DNA of 64,000 nt, from NCBI RefSeq assembly GCF_005233845.1, contig NZ_SZQL01000021.1:25690-89689 (forward strand), written 5' to 3'. The notes under the pieces are model-generated. The model was not told the origin of the DNA and did not search any database. It saw only the letters and a program-made list of their open reading frames with translations. Origin of the DNA: Ilyomonas limi (lineage in GTDB: Bacteria; Bacteroidota; Bacteroidia; Chitinophagales; Chitinophagaceae). Positions 17,490 through 26,397 of the stretch are shown one piece after another. A program made the position numbers and the translations under genes. Numbering within the stretch: position 1 is the stretch's first letter; every line of letters starts with the position of its first letter.

Positions 17490-18304
17490 TCAGGCTGCCC
17501 TGGTGCACAAAGTTAAGGGTATTTCATACTTTAGTGACTGGTGCCTCCTTTCACCATTGTAAAATGAAAAATACTGTTGCAATCCTTTGAACAGCGACAG
17601 CCCATCTGCATAGACATACAGATAGATGTGCTCGTATTTTACGGTGCGCCACAGCCGTTCACTAAAGATGTTGTCAATAGCTCTGCCTTTACCATCCATG
17701 CTGATCTGTATCTTATTTGCTTTTAGTAAAGCCATATATAGCTCAGAGGTAAACTGGCTACCCTGATTACTGTTGAGGATGCCGGGCTTACCATGAACAG
17801 CAATGGCATCTTTTACTATTTCGGTGCACCACTCGGCAGTCATGGTGTTGCTGACGCCCCAGCCCACCACATAGCGGGTGTGCACATCAATGATGGCACA
17901 CAGGTACATAAAACCACTTTTTATCGGAATGTAGGTGATGTCAATAGCCCACGCCTGGTTCTTTGTCTCTATACTCAGTTCTCTAAGCAGGTAAGGATAC
18001 TTGTAGGCTGTCGGGTCTGTGCGGGTGGTGCGAGCTACGGGATAGAGCGTTTGCCAGCCCTGCAGCTTTATCAGCCGGCGCAGCCGCTTGCGGTTGAGCC
18101 GGTAACCGGCGAGCATCAGCAAACCTGCAATTTTTCCACACCATAGAAGGGCGTACGCAGATACTGCTCGCCCAGCAGGCGCATAATCGCCAGATTTTCT
18201 TCACTTTCTTTCACCGGCTCGTAATACAACCCGCTGCGGCTGATGCTCAGCAGTTCGCATTGCCTGACTACACTTAAACCCGGATGTGCTTTCTCTACCA
18301 TCAT
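17490..18304 (-). pseudogene. IS3-family transposase OrfB, frameshifted and with altered active site
   Basis: The N-terminal HTH part (MMVEKAHPGLSVVRQCELLS, SRSGLYYEP) is in one frame, 18116-18304, and the rve integrase core in another, 17490-18122, so a frameshift lies near 18120. The core has AWAIDITYIPI (first Asp) and GRAIDNIFSERLWRTVKYE (Glu). The second acidic motif, normally SDQGSQF, reads NSNQGSQF, so the second catalytic Asp is Asn. The transposase should therefore be inactive. Confidence 0.8.
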
Positions 18305-18531
18305 ACGACGTTGTTCCAGCGGCTTTACAGCAATTTTTTTTCAAAAAATCAATGGCTACTTTCTGCTCGCCAATATGGGCATACAAAGACTGTATCAGCT
18401 GGCCTTTTTCATCCGCATTGCTGACAGTACCCTCTTTTCAAAGACAACAGATGAATGTTGTAAAAACTCCTTTTTCCAGGTGTTGATTTGCGTGGGATGC
18501 ACTTCGTATTCCTCCGCCCTCTGGTACAGAG
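18305..18531 (-). pseudogene. IS3-family OrfA remnant
   Basis: The minus strand reads INTWKKEFLQHSSVVFEK and, after a one-base frameshift near 18425, GTVSNADEKGQ to LYAHIGEQKVAIDFLKK. This matches the C-terminal half of IS3-type OrfA. The N-terminal HTH part is missing. Confidence 0.65.
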
Positions 18532-18534
18532 GCA

Positions 18535-18698
18535 ATTATGCTACTTTCAATACCCATTATTTTATGCGTAGCCTTGATCATTCCATGAATACAATGTCTG
18601 CCACCTTTTACAGTGCTCCAAGTAAAAGCGGCGGCAGTTTTGGCAGTGGCGGTTCTTCGGGTGGCGGATTTGGGGAAGGTGGAGGTAGTAGTTGGTGA
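18535..18698 (+). pseudogene. Gly/Ser-rich C-terminal tail of a gene cut by the IS element
   Basis: The frame ends with FYSAPSKSGGSFGSGGSSGG then GFGEGGGSSW and a TGA. This type of tail is common at the end of TPM-domain or DUF2207 membrane proteins. No upstream part of such a gene remains, because the IS remnant starts right before it. The exact family is uncertain. Confidence 0.45.
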
Positions 18699-19089
18699 AT
18701 GTATTTTACAACTGTTGCAAGGGATGTATACATATAGTATAGAGTTGTTGTTTTAACACTCACAAAGAAGTGAGCTTTCTGGTAGATGTAATTAAGAAGG
18801 CGCACATAAAAGTCCACCGTAATAAACTTTTCACCTAAAAAAGTAGGATCTAATAAAAACCAGTCGAATAAACATATAGGCTGATAATAGTTGAGAAAAT
18901 GCTTTAGTCTCGCTTTCCAATAGTGTTTGACATGCACTTGAGTTGTTACAAAATAGTATGTCAATGATAGCTAAACAGTTAATTGTTTTCATTGTGCTGA
19001 TTGCTTAAAGTTCTCTGTTAAACATACATACAAACGTAAATCATACTTTTAAACTTAGTAATTGGTATTTTACAAGATTTTATAAAAGG

Positions 19090-19287
19090 TTGTTGAAAGA
19101 TTTGAAGTGTACTTCTGATTTCCTATATAATCAAAACCGTTTTGTCTTGAGGATATGCATAATAACTTGTTTCGTTATTTTTTGCTACTTAATTGCTGAA
19201 GAACCAAGTAATTTAGGTGAAAGTTATTTGATAGACAGAGTGCTTTACGTAAATGAAAAATGGCAACACCTTATAAAAGCATTTTGA
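19090..19287 (+). CDS. Possible small membrane protein, doubtful
   Basis: A 65-codon frame from a TTG codon with one hydrophobic segment (FVLRICIITCFVIFCYLIA). I recognise no family and see no ribosome binding site. It may be a real small protein or chance; low confidence. Confidence 0.2.
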   Translation: MLKDLKCTSDFLYNQNRFVLRICIITCFVIFCYLIAEEPSNLGESYLIDRVLYVNEKWQHLIKAF

Positions 19288-19376
19288 AATAGTTGTGTTA
19301 AGGAAAGAATGTTAAACTTCGCAAGAACAACAAAGCCTGAATAAGTCTCTGTTTAAGGTCACATTTGTGATCACAT

Positions 19377-19414
19377 AAATAAAACAAGCAGTTAAGTAAA
19401 AACTTAACTGCTTG
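19377..19414 (-). terminator. Stranded tRNA-Lys terminator left of the element
   Basis: CAAGCAGTTAAG and CTTAACTGCTTG form a perfect 12-bp stem around a 6-nt loop, and read on the minus strand it ends in TTTTATTT. It lies 7 bp outside the left att repeat on the side that was 3' of the tRNA gene before integration. It is best explained as the original terminator of tRNA-Lys, now 28.6 kb from that gene. Confidence 0.7.
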
Positions 19415-19420
19415 ACCTTC

Positions 19421-19439
19421 AAGTGACCCCGCAGAGACT
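19421..19439. repeat. attL: 19-bp direct repeat
   Basis: AAGTGACCCCGCAGAGACT, identical to 47995-48013, where it forms the 3' end of the tRNA-Lys gene plus 3 flanking bases. Confidence 0.85.
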
Positions 19440-19549
19440 ACTATTCAACACCCTATTTCACCCGTTTGCTCTCAAATGCTTATTTTACAATGCTTTCAGC
19501 AAATAGCCGCTGCACGCCAAAGCATATAAAAGCACAAAAAAGTTGAAAA

Positions 19550-19571
19550 TGTTTACCCCATTGTTTACCCC
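19550..19571. promoter_or_regulatory. Candidate integrase arm sites, left end
   Basis: Two copies of TGTTTACCCC start at 19550 and 19562, 12 bp apart. The same pair with the same spacing and orientation occurs near the right end (47920-47941). Arm-type binding sites of this layout are expected for a tyrosine integrase with an arm-binding domain. Confidence 0.6.
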
Positions 19572-19618
19572 AGTTTGCACTATTTTGCTTATCTTTATAC
19601 TACCATAAACCAAATACA

Positions 19619-20833
19619 ATGTCCAGTTTATCAATCGTTTATCGTAAAGATAAAATAAACAAAAAAGGGGAAGCACCCATTCACTTCCGTATTATCAAAG
19701 ATAGAAAAATTAGTTACATAGCCTCTGGCATAATGTTGCCTGTAGAGCATTGGGATGAGGAAAAGCACAAAATCAAATCCAAGCACACCAACAGCCAGCG
19801 CCTAAATTCTTTTTTGTCAAACAAGTTTGCCGAACTGCAAGACAATGTTTTTGAGCATGAGACTGTAAGCAAATCGCTAACAAGCAGGATGCTAAAAGAA
19901 AAGACCTTTGGAAAAAAGCCGGTTGATTTCTTTGACCTTGCCAATGAAGTCTTACAGTATTACGCCAGTGAAAACAAGATTGGCACGCATGATAAATGCC
20001 AGTCCATTTTAAAAAAGTTTGAAGTTTATACAAAAGGGCGCAATATCACTTTTCAGGAAATTACAGTTGATTTTCTCTATAAGTATGAAAACTACCTCCG
20101 TAGCGAACTTGGCAATAAAACCAACACTATCCACAAGGATTTAAAGTTTATACGCCGAGTATTCAATGAAGCATACAAACGTGATCTAATAGAGCACCAG
20201 GTTAATCCTTTTTTACGGTATAAGTTAAAGCAGGAAAAAACCAGCCGGGAATACCTTACCGAGGATGAACTAAAAACAATAGAGAACTTAATTGTTCGCC
20301 CCTTCATGCCAGCAAAATTAGATTTGCACAGAGATATGTTTGTATTCTCTTCTTATGCTGGCGGCTTGCGTGTTTCAGATATTTTGCAACTTAAATGGCA
20401 AAATTATGATGGCTCCCATATACATTTCTGTATGAAGAAAACCAAAGAGCAGCTTTCAATCAAATTGCCGGATAGAGCCATTGCCATACTAAACAAGTAT
20501 AAGCCTAAAAAGGAAAATAAAGAAGCACACATTTTTCCAATGTTGCCCGATGATTTAGATGATAACAACCCAAGAGAATTAGATCAGGCTATTTCATCCG
20601 CCACTGCTTATATTAATAAAAACCTTAAAATATTAGCTGAGTTTTGCAAGGTAAATAAGCCATTAAGTTTTCACATCAGCAGGCATACGTTTGCAACCAG
20701 AGCATTGTATAAGGGAATGTCAATAGACAAAGTTTCAAAATTGATGGGGCACAGTGCTATAAGAGTTACGCAGATTTACGCAAAAATTGTCAGTTCTGAA
20801 TTGGATAAAGCAATGGACATTTTCAATGATTAA
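19619..20833 (+). CDS. Tyrosine integrase of the tRNA-Lys element
   Basis: A 404-residue tyrosine recombinase of the Bacteroidota type: an arm-DNA-binding region (residues 1-85), a SAM-like core-binding domain (about 100-190) and the catalytic domain (about 215-395). Visible catalytic residues are Arg in GGLRVSDIL (about 250), HISRH (about 351-355), His in LMGHSAI (about 377) and the nucleophile Tyr in TQIYAKI (about 386). It should catalyse integration and excision at tRNA-Lys. It lies 180 bp inside the left att repeat and is transcribed inward, with paired direct repeats between the att site and the gene. Confidence 0.95.
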   Translation: MSSLSIVYRKDKINKKGEAPIHFRIIKDRKISYIASGIMLPVEHWDEEKHKIKSKHTNSQRLNSFLSNKFAELQDNVFEHETVSKSLTSRMLKEKTFGKKPVDFFDLANEVLQYYASENKIGTHDKCQSILKKFEVYTKGRNITFQEITVDFLYKYENYLRSELGNKTNTIHKDLKFIRRVFNEAYKRDLIEHQVNPFLRYKLKQEKTSREYLTEDELKTIENLIVRPFMPAKLDLHRDMFVFSSYAGGLRVSDILQLKWQNYDGSHIHFCMKKTKEQLSIKLPDRAIAILNKYKPKKENKEAHIFPMLPDDLDDNNPRELDQAISSATAYINKNLKILAEFCKVNKPLSFHISRHTFATRALYKGMSIDKVSKLMGHSAIRVTQIYAKIVSSELDKAMDIFND

Positions 20834-20884
20834 TTTTATTACCTTTAAAACTAATATCTACGCTTAGAAAACTGTCAGTTCAGA

Positions 20885-22408
20885 ATGGATAATATTGACT
20901 TTAGCTTATACAATAGCATCATTAACGGCGAACTACGACCACATACCAAACGTCTTTCCGACCCAACTACAATTGAAAGGCTGTACAATAAATACCTGGC
21001 GATTTATCGTGTATGCTCCAAAGACGATGCTTTAGACTTATTAGAAAGTATCAATCTGGAAGAGTTAGGTTTAAATCCCTATGATACAGCAAAGGCTACG
21101 ATTGAAATAGATGGCAATAAAATAAACGTCACAGTAGAAAATGAAGATGAATTAGATGACCTGATTGATTTAGATATTCCACCACCTGCAGATGAAAAAT
21201 CATCGTTTTATTTAGAACTGATTAAAAAGGAAAATAGCAAACTTGAAAGGGGAATTACCCATTATTTCAATACCTGCAATTCACCCGATGATCTCAGATT
21301 TTTTGCAACCAAGAAAATTCAGCAATTAAAGCATCTGGCTACAGAAGCGCACATTTACCATGTTAAACTTAAAAGTAAGAATCAGTTGCCGGAAAATAGC
21401 GCAGACACCTATGCTATCAATGTATTGAAAGAATACCTTGTTAGATTAATCGGGCATATTCAATACCTTTTTTATCCTTACTTGCCCAAAGTGCAGCCTT
21501 ATGAAGATTTACATTTAGAACTTTACAACCACAAAGTAGGAGATGCACTTTTAGATCAACTCAAAGAACTATTTCACGATACGCCTTTGCAATCGCTGCC
21601 TGCTGCAATCACCTACATCAATAAAGGCTTATTTCAAATAGAAATGTTTTTACATGGCAGCGTTAAAAAACTACAGTTTTATAATCTCACCTATGCCTTT
21701 GACTACTTTTTGAAGGAGTTCATAAAGTTTGAGAACTATACAACAGCCAACCGGAAGCTGTTTTCCAAGTATTGGTTTATCATTCGTGACTTGAATCATA
21801 AATACAAAAATGGTTATTACAACCAAGCCATTGACACTACCCAACAACACTTTAAACAATATATTTCTTATCTGAATCAGTTGGAAGAAAAACTACCAGA
21901 ATACTACCAGCATTTAGATCTTACAGACGAACATAAAAAACATTCTATACTTGATTTAATTGAAGATTCAGAGATAGCAAATACTGACAAAGACACAAAG
22001 AATACATCACCACAGGTATCAGAAAATTCAGCCGCACAATGTCCGCATTCCTTCACTTATATTCACTACAACACGCAACCCGGCAACCTTACTGATATAT
22101 GCAACGCGCTTAAAAAGCACAAGCTCATTTGTGCAAATACACAGCTTACATCATTCAAGAAAATCTTTTCAGGCACCCCGATACAAACACCCATTATTTG
22201 GACAGGTAATGCAAGTGATCTATACTATTTTATTACTTTATTGTGTAAGCAAAAAAAGGTAGAAGATTTAAAACAAAAACATTGGGATGTTACTATTAAG
22301 TGTTTTGTAGATCAAGCTGGAAATGCCTTTACTAAGAGCCAAATCAAAGGTCTGAAAAAGCCACAAACAACAGCAGCTATTATTGAAAAAGCGGTTAATG
22401 TACTATGA
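20885..22408 (+). CDS. RteC-family protein
   Basis: A 507-residue protein that starts 51 bp after the integrase. Mid regions such as YEDLHLELYNHKVGDALLDQ and the helix-rich C-terminus fit the RteC domain family, which in CTnDOT-type elements controls excision gene expression. The acidic N-terminal segment (NEDELDDLIDLDIPPPADE, about residues 85-103) is variable. It ends with an HTH-like segment ending GLKKPQTTAAIIEKA. No RteA/RteB two-component genes are nearby, so if it regulates excision it must respond differently. Confidence 0.75.
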   Translation: MDNIDFSLYNSIINGELRPHTKRLSDPTTIERLYNKYLAIYRVCSKDDALDLLESINLEELGLNPYDTAKATIEIDGNKINVTVENEDELDDLIDLDIPPPADEKSSFYLELIKKENSKLERGITHYFNTCNSPDDLRFFATKKIQQLKHLATEAHIYHVKLKSKNQLPENSADTYAINVLKEYLVRLIGHIQYLFYPYLPKVQPYEDLHLELYNHKVGDALLDQLKELFHDTPLQSLPAAITYINKGLFQIEMFLHGSVKKLQFYNLTYAFDYFLKEFIKFENYTTANRKLFSKYWFIIRDLNHKYKNGYYNQAIDTTQQHFKQYISYLNQLEEKLPEYYQHLDLTDEHKKHSILDLIEDSEIANTDKDTKNTSPQVSENSAAQCPHSFTYIHYNTQPGNLTDICNALKKHKLICANTQLTSFKKIFSGTPIQTPIIWTGNASDLYYFITLLCKQKKVEDLKQKHWDVTIKCFVDQAGNAFTKSQIKGLKKPQTTAAIIEKAVNVL

Positions 22409-22603
22409 TTGCACCCTTTTGCACTCTATACCGGCTAATTTCCTTAGCATAACTTTTTTACACGGCTATTACTTAATTTATTGATTTTCAAATGCTGGGT
22501 TGATACTCTACACTCTACCCATTACTCCACACTCTTATCAAGGCTTCTATCACCGCCATTCTATTGCACAAATTCGCTTCCAGAAGCACTAAATAGTAGT
22601 ACA

Positions 22604-22882
22604 ATGGAAGTAATAACAATTCAATCAGAAGCATTTCAACAATTGGTGGGCAAACTGGATGCAATAGACACCCGCCTGACGCAAAAGGAAAAGCAGCCCG
22701 AAGTTCAATGGCTGGATAATCAGGAGTTCATGCAGTTGCTTAAAATTTCTAAAAGAACTGCACAAAGCTACCGCGACAACGGCATTATTTCTTTTTCCCA
22801 AATCGGCAGCAAAATTTACTACAAGTTGTCCGATGTGGAAGCTTTGTTAAACAAGCATTATGTAAAGGCATTTAAAAAATAA
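22604..22882 (+). CDS. Excisionase-like helix-turn-helix protein
   Basis: With the start at ATG 22604 the product is 92 residues. An earlier in-frame ATG at 22481 would add 41 residues of non-conserved type. Residues about 40-85 form the MerR-like HTH found in DNA-binding excisionases of Bacteroidota elements: WLDNQEFMQLLKISKRTAQS, then YRDNGIISFSQIGSKIYYK. The N-terminus is a short coiled coil. Its position after integrase and rteC suggests a recombination directionality factor or regulator. Confidence 0.8.
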   Translation: MEVITIQSEAFQQLVGKLDAIDTRLTQKEKQPEVQWLDNQEFMQLLKISKRTAQSYRDNGIISFSQIGSKIYYKLSDVEALLNKHYVKAFKK

Positions 22883-22890
22883 ATGCCTTT
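22864..22890. terminator. Bidirectional terminator-like palindrome
   Basis: AAAGGCATTTA-AAAAA-TAAATGCCTTT spans the stop codon of the HTH gene and is followed by CCCTTTTTC. The stem is 11 bp and perfect. Confidence 0.6.
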
Positions 22891-22904
22891 CCCTTTTTCG
22901 GACG

Positions 22905-22985
22905 TTTTCCCGACGTTTCTCGTCGTTTTTCGGTTGTTTCTGTAGCAGTTAAGCAATTACATTTTACTACAAAATGCTACAATTT
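22905..22985. other. Hairpin cluster upstream of the HUH gene, candidate nicking origin
   Basis: CGACG-TTTCT-CGTCG (22911-22925) lies inside a run of short CGACGTTT/CGTCGTTT/CGGACGTTT repeats. A second weaker hairpin, GTAGCA and TGCTAC, spans about 22942-22980. Such structures next to an HUH gene can be the nick site (dso or oriT). This is inference. Confidence 0.35.
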
Positions 22986-23008
22986 CCTACACTTTTTTAT
23001 TCCTTATC

Positions 23009-23482
23009 ATGCCGAGTATTAAACAGCATACTTGTACTTTAGGTTTTGCCCAAAGCGAAGCCAGCGTTCAGCGTAGTAAGACTTTAATCAGTGCTTACGG
23101 AGATTGGCTGAACAGCAAAGCATGGTGCTATTATTGCACCTTTACCACAAGACACAAACTAACGCTGCCGGCAGCACGCCGCGCCATGCAACGCCTGCAC
23201 AGTTTGCTTTCGCAGACCAGCAGCACTGCACCAACTATCTTTTGGGTGGCAGAGCCATTTGATGCCAAATACGGCTGCCATCTGCACGCTTTAATAGAAG
23301 TAAAAGACAGGACGGTAATAACCAAGACAGACGTAAAAAACGCCTGGCAGGTAGTAAGCAAAGGCAGAGGCAAGAAAGAGTACAACAACACGGTCATACA
23401 AGACTACGTCACCTCAAAAGGTGCTCACTTTTACTTAGCTAAATACCTGCAGCGGTATGATGCTGATTATGATATTCTGTAG
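23009..23482 (+). CDS. HUH-superfamily Rep/mobilisation protein
   Basis: A 157-residue protein. Residues about 75-97 read TIFWVAEPFDAKYGCHLHAL, with HLH matching the His-hydrophobic-His metal motif of HUH endonucleases. Downstream AHFYLAKYLQRY (about 140-151) fits the tyrosine motif, as in YIAKYL of rolling-circle initiators. Such enzymes nick one DNA strand and form a phosphotyrosine link, starting rolling-circle replication or transfer. It is shorter than most Rep proteins and lacks a helicase domain. It may let the excised element replicate or be mobilised. Confidence 0.7.
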   Translation: MPSIKQHTCTLGFAQSEASVQRSKTLISAYGDWLNSKAWCYYCTFTTRHKLTLPAARRAMQRLHSLLSQTSSTAPTIFWVAEPFDAKYGCHLHALIEVKDRTVITKTDVKNAWQVVSKGRGKKEYNNTVIQDYVTSKGAHFYLAKYLQRYDADYDIL

Positions 23483-23607
23483 AGCCTTCATGTAAATAAT
23501 TGATAAATAGGTGCTTGCACCAGTATCAATCAACTCGAAAATTAGTTTTAATCATATATAAACAGTTATTTAAATTGCAATGCTCACTTACCGAAACTTT
23601 TGCCAGA

Positions 23608-26397
23608 ATGATTTTAGCCCAAATAGAAAATAACCTTAACCAGCTTGTAGAAAATTTCAACAAACAAACTTTTATCTACGAATTGCTATTGGCTTATAAT
23701 CATCCGAAAGCTTCTATTACTCGTTTGCAAAAAGGCGGATTGAATCTTTCTAAAATTCCAGGAGAAATTGATTGGAAGAAGAAACTTTTCTTCAAAGAAG
23801 TTACCCACGAAGATTTGCACGACGTAATTGATAATGCAGTAACAAATGAGCGGATAATTAAACATGATCCGCGCTTTATAGTTGTCACAGATTTTGAAAC
23901 GTTGCTTGCAGTTGATAGAAAAACAAAGGACACCTTAGACATTCCAATTTTGGAAATAGCAAAGCACCCTGACTTTTTCCTCCCTTGGGCTGGTATTGAA
24001 AAAAGGCAATTGCCAACAGAAAATCCCGCCGATGTAAAGGCTGCCGCTAAAATGGCGAAGCTGTATGATGAAATAAGAAAGGAAAATCCTGCTACTTCAC
24101 CAGATGATATTCATAGCCTAAACGTATTTCTTTCGCGGCTCTTGTTTTGCTTTTTTGCTGAAGACACGGGAATTTTTGAAAAGAATTTATTTACAAATTC
24201 AATAAGCAGTCACACAAGCCAGGATGGAAGCGATTTACATACTTATCTCAATACTTTGTTTGAGATTATGAACACAAATACAAGTCAAAGAAATAATCCT
24301 CCGGCTTATTTGGATGCTTTTCCTTTTGTAAATGGTGGACTTTTCCGAAACAATCATCCATCTCCTAAATTTAGTATGAAGAGCAGGCAATTGCTTATAG
24401 AATGTGGCAGTTTGCAATGGCGGGATATACATCCTGATATATTTGGTTCGATGATTCAAGCTGTAGTTTCACCAGAGCACCGCGGTGGCTTTGGTATGCA
24501 CTATACAAGCGTACCAAATATTATGAAGGTTATTGAACCTCTTTTTCTGAATGAATTAAAAGAGGAGTTTGAAGCGGCTAAGTTTGAGCCGAGGCGTTTA
24601 TTAAAGTTATTAGAACGATTAAGCAAAATTAAAATTTTTGACCCGGCTTGCGGTAGCGGAAATTTCTTGATTATTGCATACAAAGAATTAAGACTTTTAG
24701 AAATAGAAATTTTACAACAACTTCAATCTTTACAAAAGGCGGCAACCGGCTTTGAACCTAAACAATTAGAATTAATACCCAAAGCACAATTAACCTTAGC
24801 TGCTGCATACCAACCAACATTGTTTTCAAGAATTGAATTGTCACAATTCTATGGAATAGAATTAGATGATTTCGCACATGAAATAGCAATACTATCTCTT
24901 TGGCTTGCTCAGCACCAAATGAATGTTAAGTTTAAAGAAGCATTTAACACATGTAATCCCACACTTCCTTTACAAGCAAGTGGAAACATAATACATGGCA
25001 ATGCAACGAGACTCAATTGGGAAGTTGTATGTTCAAAAGAAGCCGATAATTACATATATATTTTAGGAAATCCTCCATATTTAGGGGCAAAAGAATTAGA
25101 TAAACAACAAAAGGGCGATATGGATTTAGTTTTTGCAGAATTAGGTAATGTTAAACGCCTTGATTATATATCGTGTTGGTTTAAGATCGCTTCAGATTAC
25201 ATATTTGGTAGTGAGGCAAAATACGCTTTTGTATCTACTAACTCCATTTGTCAAGGAGAGCAGGTGCCTTTGATCTGGCCATACATTTTGCTGAAAAAAG
25301 AAGAAATATTCTTTTGTCATCAACCATTTGATTGGGAAAATAATGCTAAATCAAATGCTGGCGTTACCTGTGTGATTGTGGGAGTACAGAATATTAAGAA
25401 GGATTGTGGTAAAATTATTTATTATGGAGCCATCAGTAAACAGGTAAAAAATATTAGCCCCTACTTGATTGAAGCTAATTCGATAATAGTACATCAAAGA
25501 GTAAATTCCCTTTCAGGTTTTCCCAAAATGATTTTAGGAAGTAGTGGATTCGATGGAGGAAACTTACTGCTTACAGTAAATGAAAGATTATCATTAATAA
25601 ATTCAAACCCTGAAGCAGAAGTTTACATTAAACGTTTTATGAGCGGTAATGATTTTTTATATGATGACATTCGTTATTGTTTATGGATTGATGATGATCA
25701 ATTAGAAGAAGCATTGAAAATTCCATATATCAAAGTTAGGATTGAGAAATGTAAAGAATTCAGGCTTAAAGCTGGTAGAGACGCACGCAAGGCTGCAGAT
25801 GTACCACACCGCTTTTTTTACCAAACACATAGGGATTCCGATGGAATCATTTTTCCAAAAACGACCTCTGGTAAAAGGGAATACGTTCCAACCGATTTTG
25901 TCAAGGCAAACACAATTTATAGTAATGCAGTTTTCCTGATATATGATGCAGACCCATACATTTTTGCTATTTTATCGTCCAGAATGCATAAGGTTTGGAT
26001 GGAAGTAACAAGTGCAAAAATGCGTTCAGACTTCAGGTATTCTGTCAATCTAACCTATAACACTTTTCCATTTCTACCAATTACACACAACCAAAAGCAA
26101 GAACTTGAAAGACATGTTTTTACGATTATCTCGGAAAGAGAAAACTTATCAGAAAAGACGCTCGCGGAGTTATATGATCCTAAAAATATGCCCATTAGCT
26201 TAAGGGATGCTCACCAAGAACTTGATTTTGCAATAGACAGATGCTACAGGAGTAAGCCATTTACAAGCGATGAGGAGAGATTAGAATATTTATTTAGATT
26301 ATATGCTCAAATGATTGAAGAAGAAAAACAGAAGAATGGTGAGATAATTTTTGAACAACAAAACACTAAGAAAAAGATAAGAAATAAATATGCCTGA
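23608..26397 (+). CDS. m6A DNA methyltransferase, YeeA/DnmA (MmeI-like) type
   Basis: With ATG 23608 the protein is 929 residues. An upstream ATG (23500) adds 36 unconserved residues. The order is N-terminal domain (residues 1-170), helical connector, methyltransferase core and target-recognition/C-terminal region. SAM motif I is FDPACGSGNFLI (about 343-354) and motif IV is GNPPYLG (about 487-493), the NPPY class that methylates adenine N6. The N-terminal part (FIVVTDFETLLAVDRKTKD, about residues 90-108) lies where MmeI-type enzymes have a PD-(D/E)xK nuclease, but the motif is not canonical. It overlaps the helicase gene by 8 bp, and a GIY-YIG nuclease gene follows. The trio resembles YeeA-YeeB-YeeC of Bacillus subtilis. 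Confidence 0.85.
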   Translation: MILAQIENNLNQLVENFNKQTFIYELLLAYNHPKASITRLQKGGLNLSKIPGEIDWKKKLFFKEVTHEDLHDVIDNAVTNERIIKHDPRFIVVTDFETLLAVDRKTKDTLDIPILEIAKHPDFFLPWAGIEKRQLPTENPADVKAAAKMAKLYDEIRKENPATSPDDIHSLNVFLSRLLFCFFAEDTGIFEKNLFTNSISSHTSQDGSDLHTYLNTLFEIMNTNTSQRNNPPAYLDAFPFVNGGLFRNNHPSPKFSMKSRQLLIECGSLQWRDIHPDIFGSMIQAVVSPEHRGGFGMHYTSVPNIMKVIEPLFLNELKEEFEAAKFEPRRLLKLLERLSKIKIFDPACGSGNFLIIAYKELRLLEIEILQQLQSLQKAATGFEPKQLELIPKAQLTLAAAYQPTLFSRIELSQFYGIELDDFAHEIAILSLWLAQHQMNVKFKEAFNTCNPTLPLQASGNIIHGNATRLNWEVVCSKEADNYIYILGNPPYLGAKELDKQQKGDMDLVFAELGNVKRLDYISCWFKIASDYIFGSEAKYAFVSTNSICQGEQVPLIWPYILLKKEEIFFCHQPFDWENNAKSNAGVTCVIVGVQNIKKDCGKIIYYGAISKQVKNISPYLIEANSIIVHQRVNSLSGFPKMILGSSGFDGGNLLLTVNERLSLINSNPEAEVYIKRFMSGNDFLYDDIRYCLWIDDDQLEEALKIPYIKVRIEKCKEFRLKAGRDARKAADVPHRFFYQTHRDSDGIIFPKTTSGKREYVPTDFVKANTIYSNAVFLIYDADPYIFAILSSRMHKVWMEVTSAKMRSDFRYSVNLTYNTFPFLPITHNQKQELERHVFTIISERENLSEKTLAELYDPKNMPISLRDAHQELDFAIDRCYRSKPFTSDEERLEYLFRLYAQMIEEEKQKNGEIIFEQQNTKKKIRNKYA

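Larger units (their letters stand above)
17490..18531 (-). mobile_element. Decayed IS3-family insertion sequence
   Basis: OrfA and OrfB remnants in three frames are present on the minus strand (see entries below). Outer ends are not precisely defined: the right end lies near 18531, where a Gly-rich tail of another gene begins. The OrfA/OrfB junction has an A8 tract (about 18336-18343), which suits the programmed frameshifting normal in this family. Confidence 0.75.

Noticed and set aside
18243..18698. Long plus-strand frame ending in the Gly-rich tail
   Set aside because: The first two thirds are antisense to the IS3 transposase remnant; only the last part is kept, as a gene tail.
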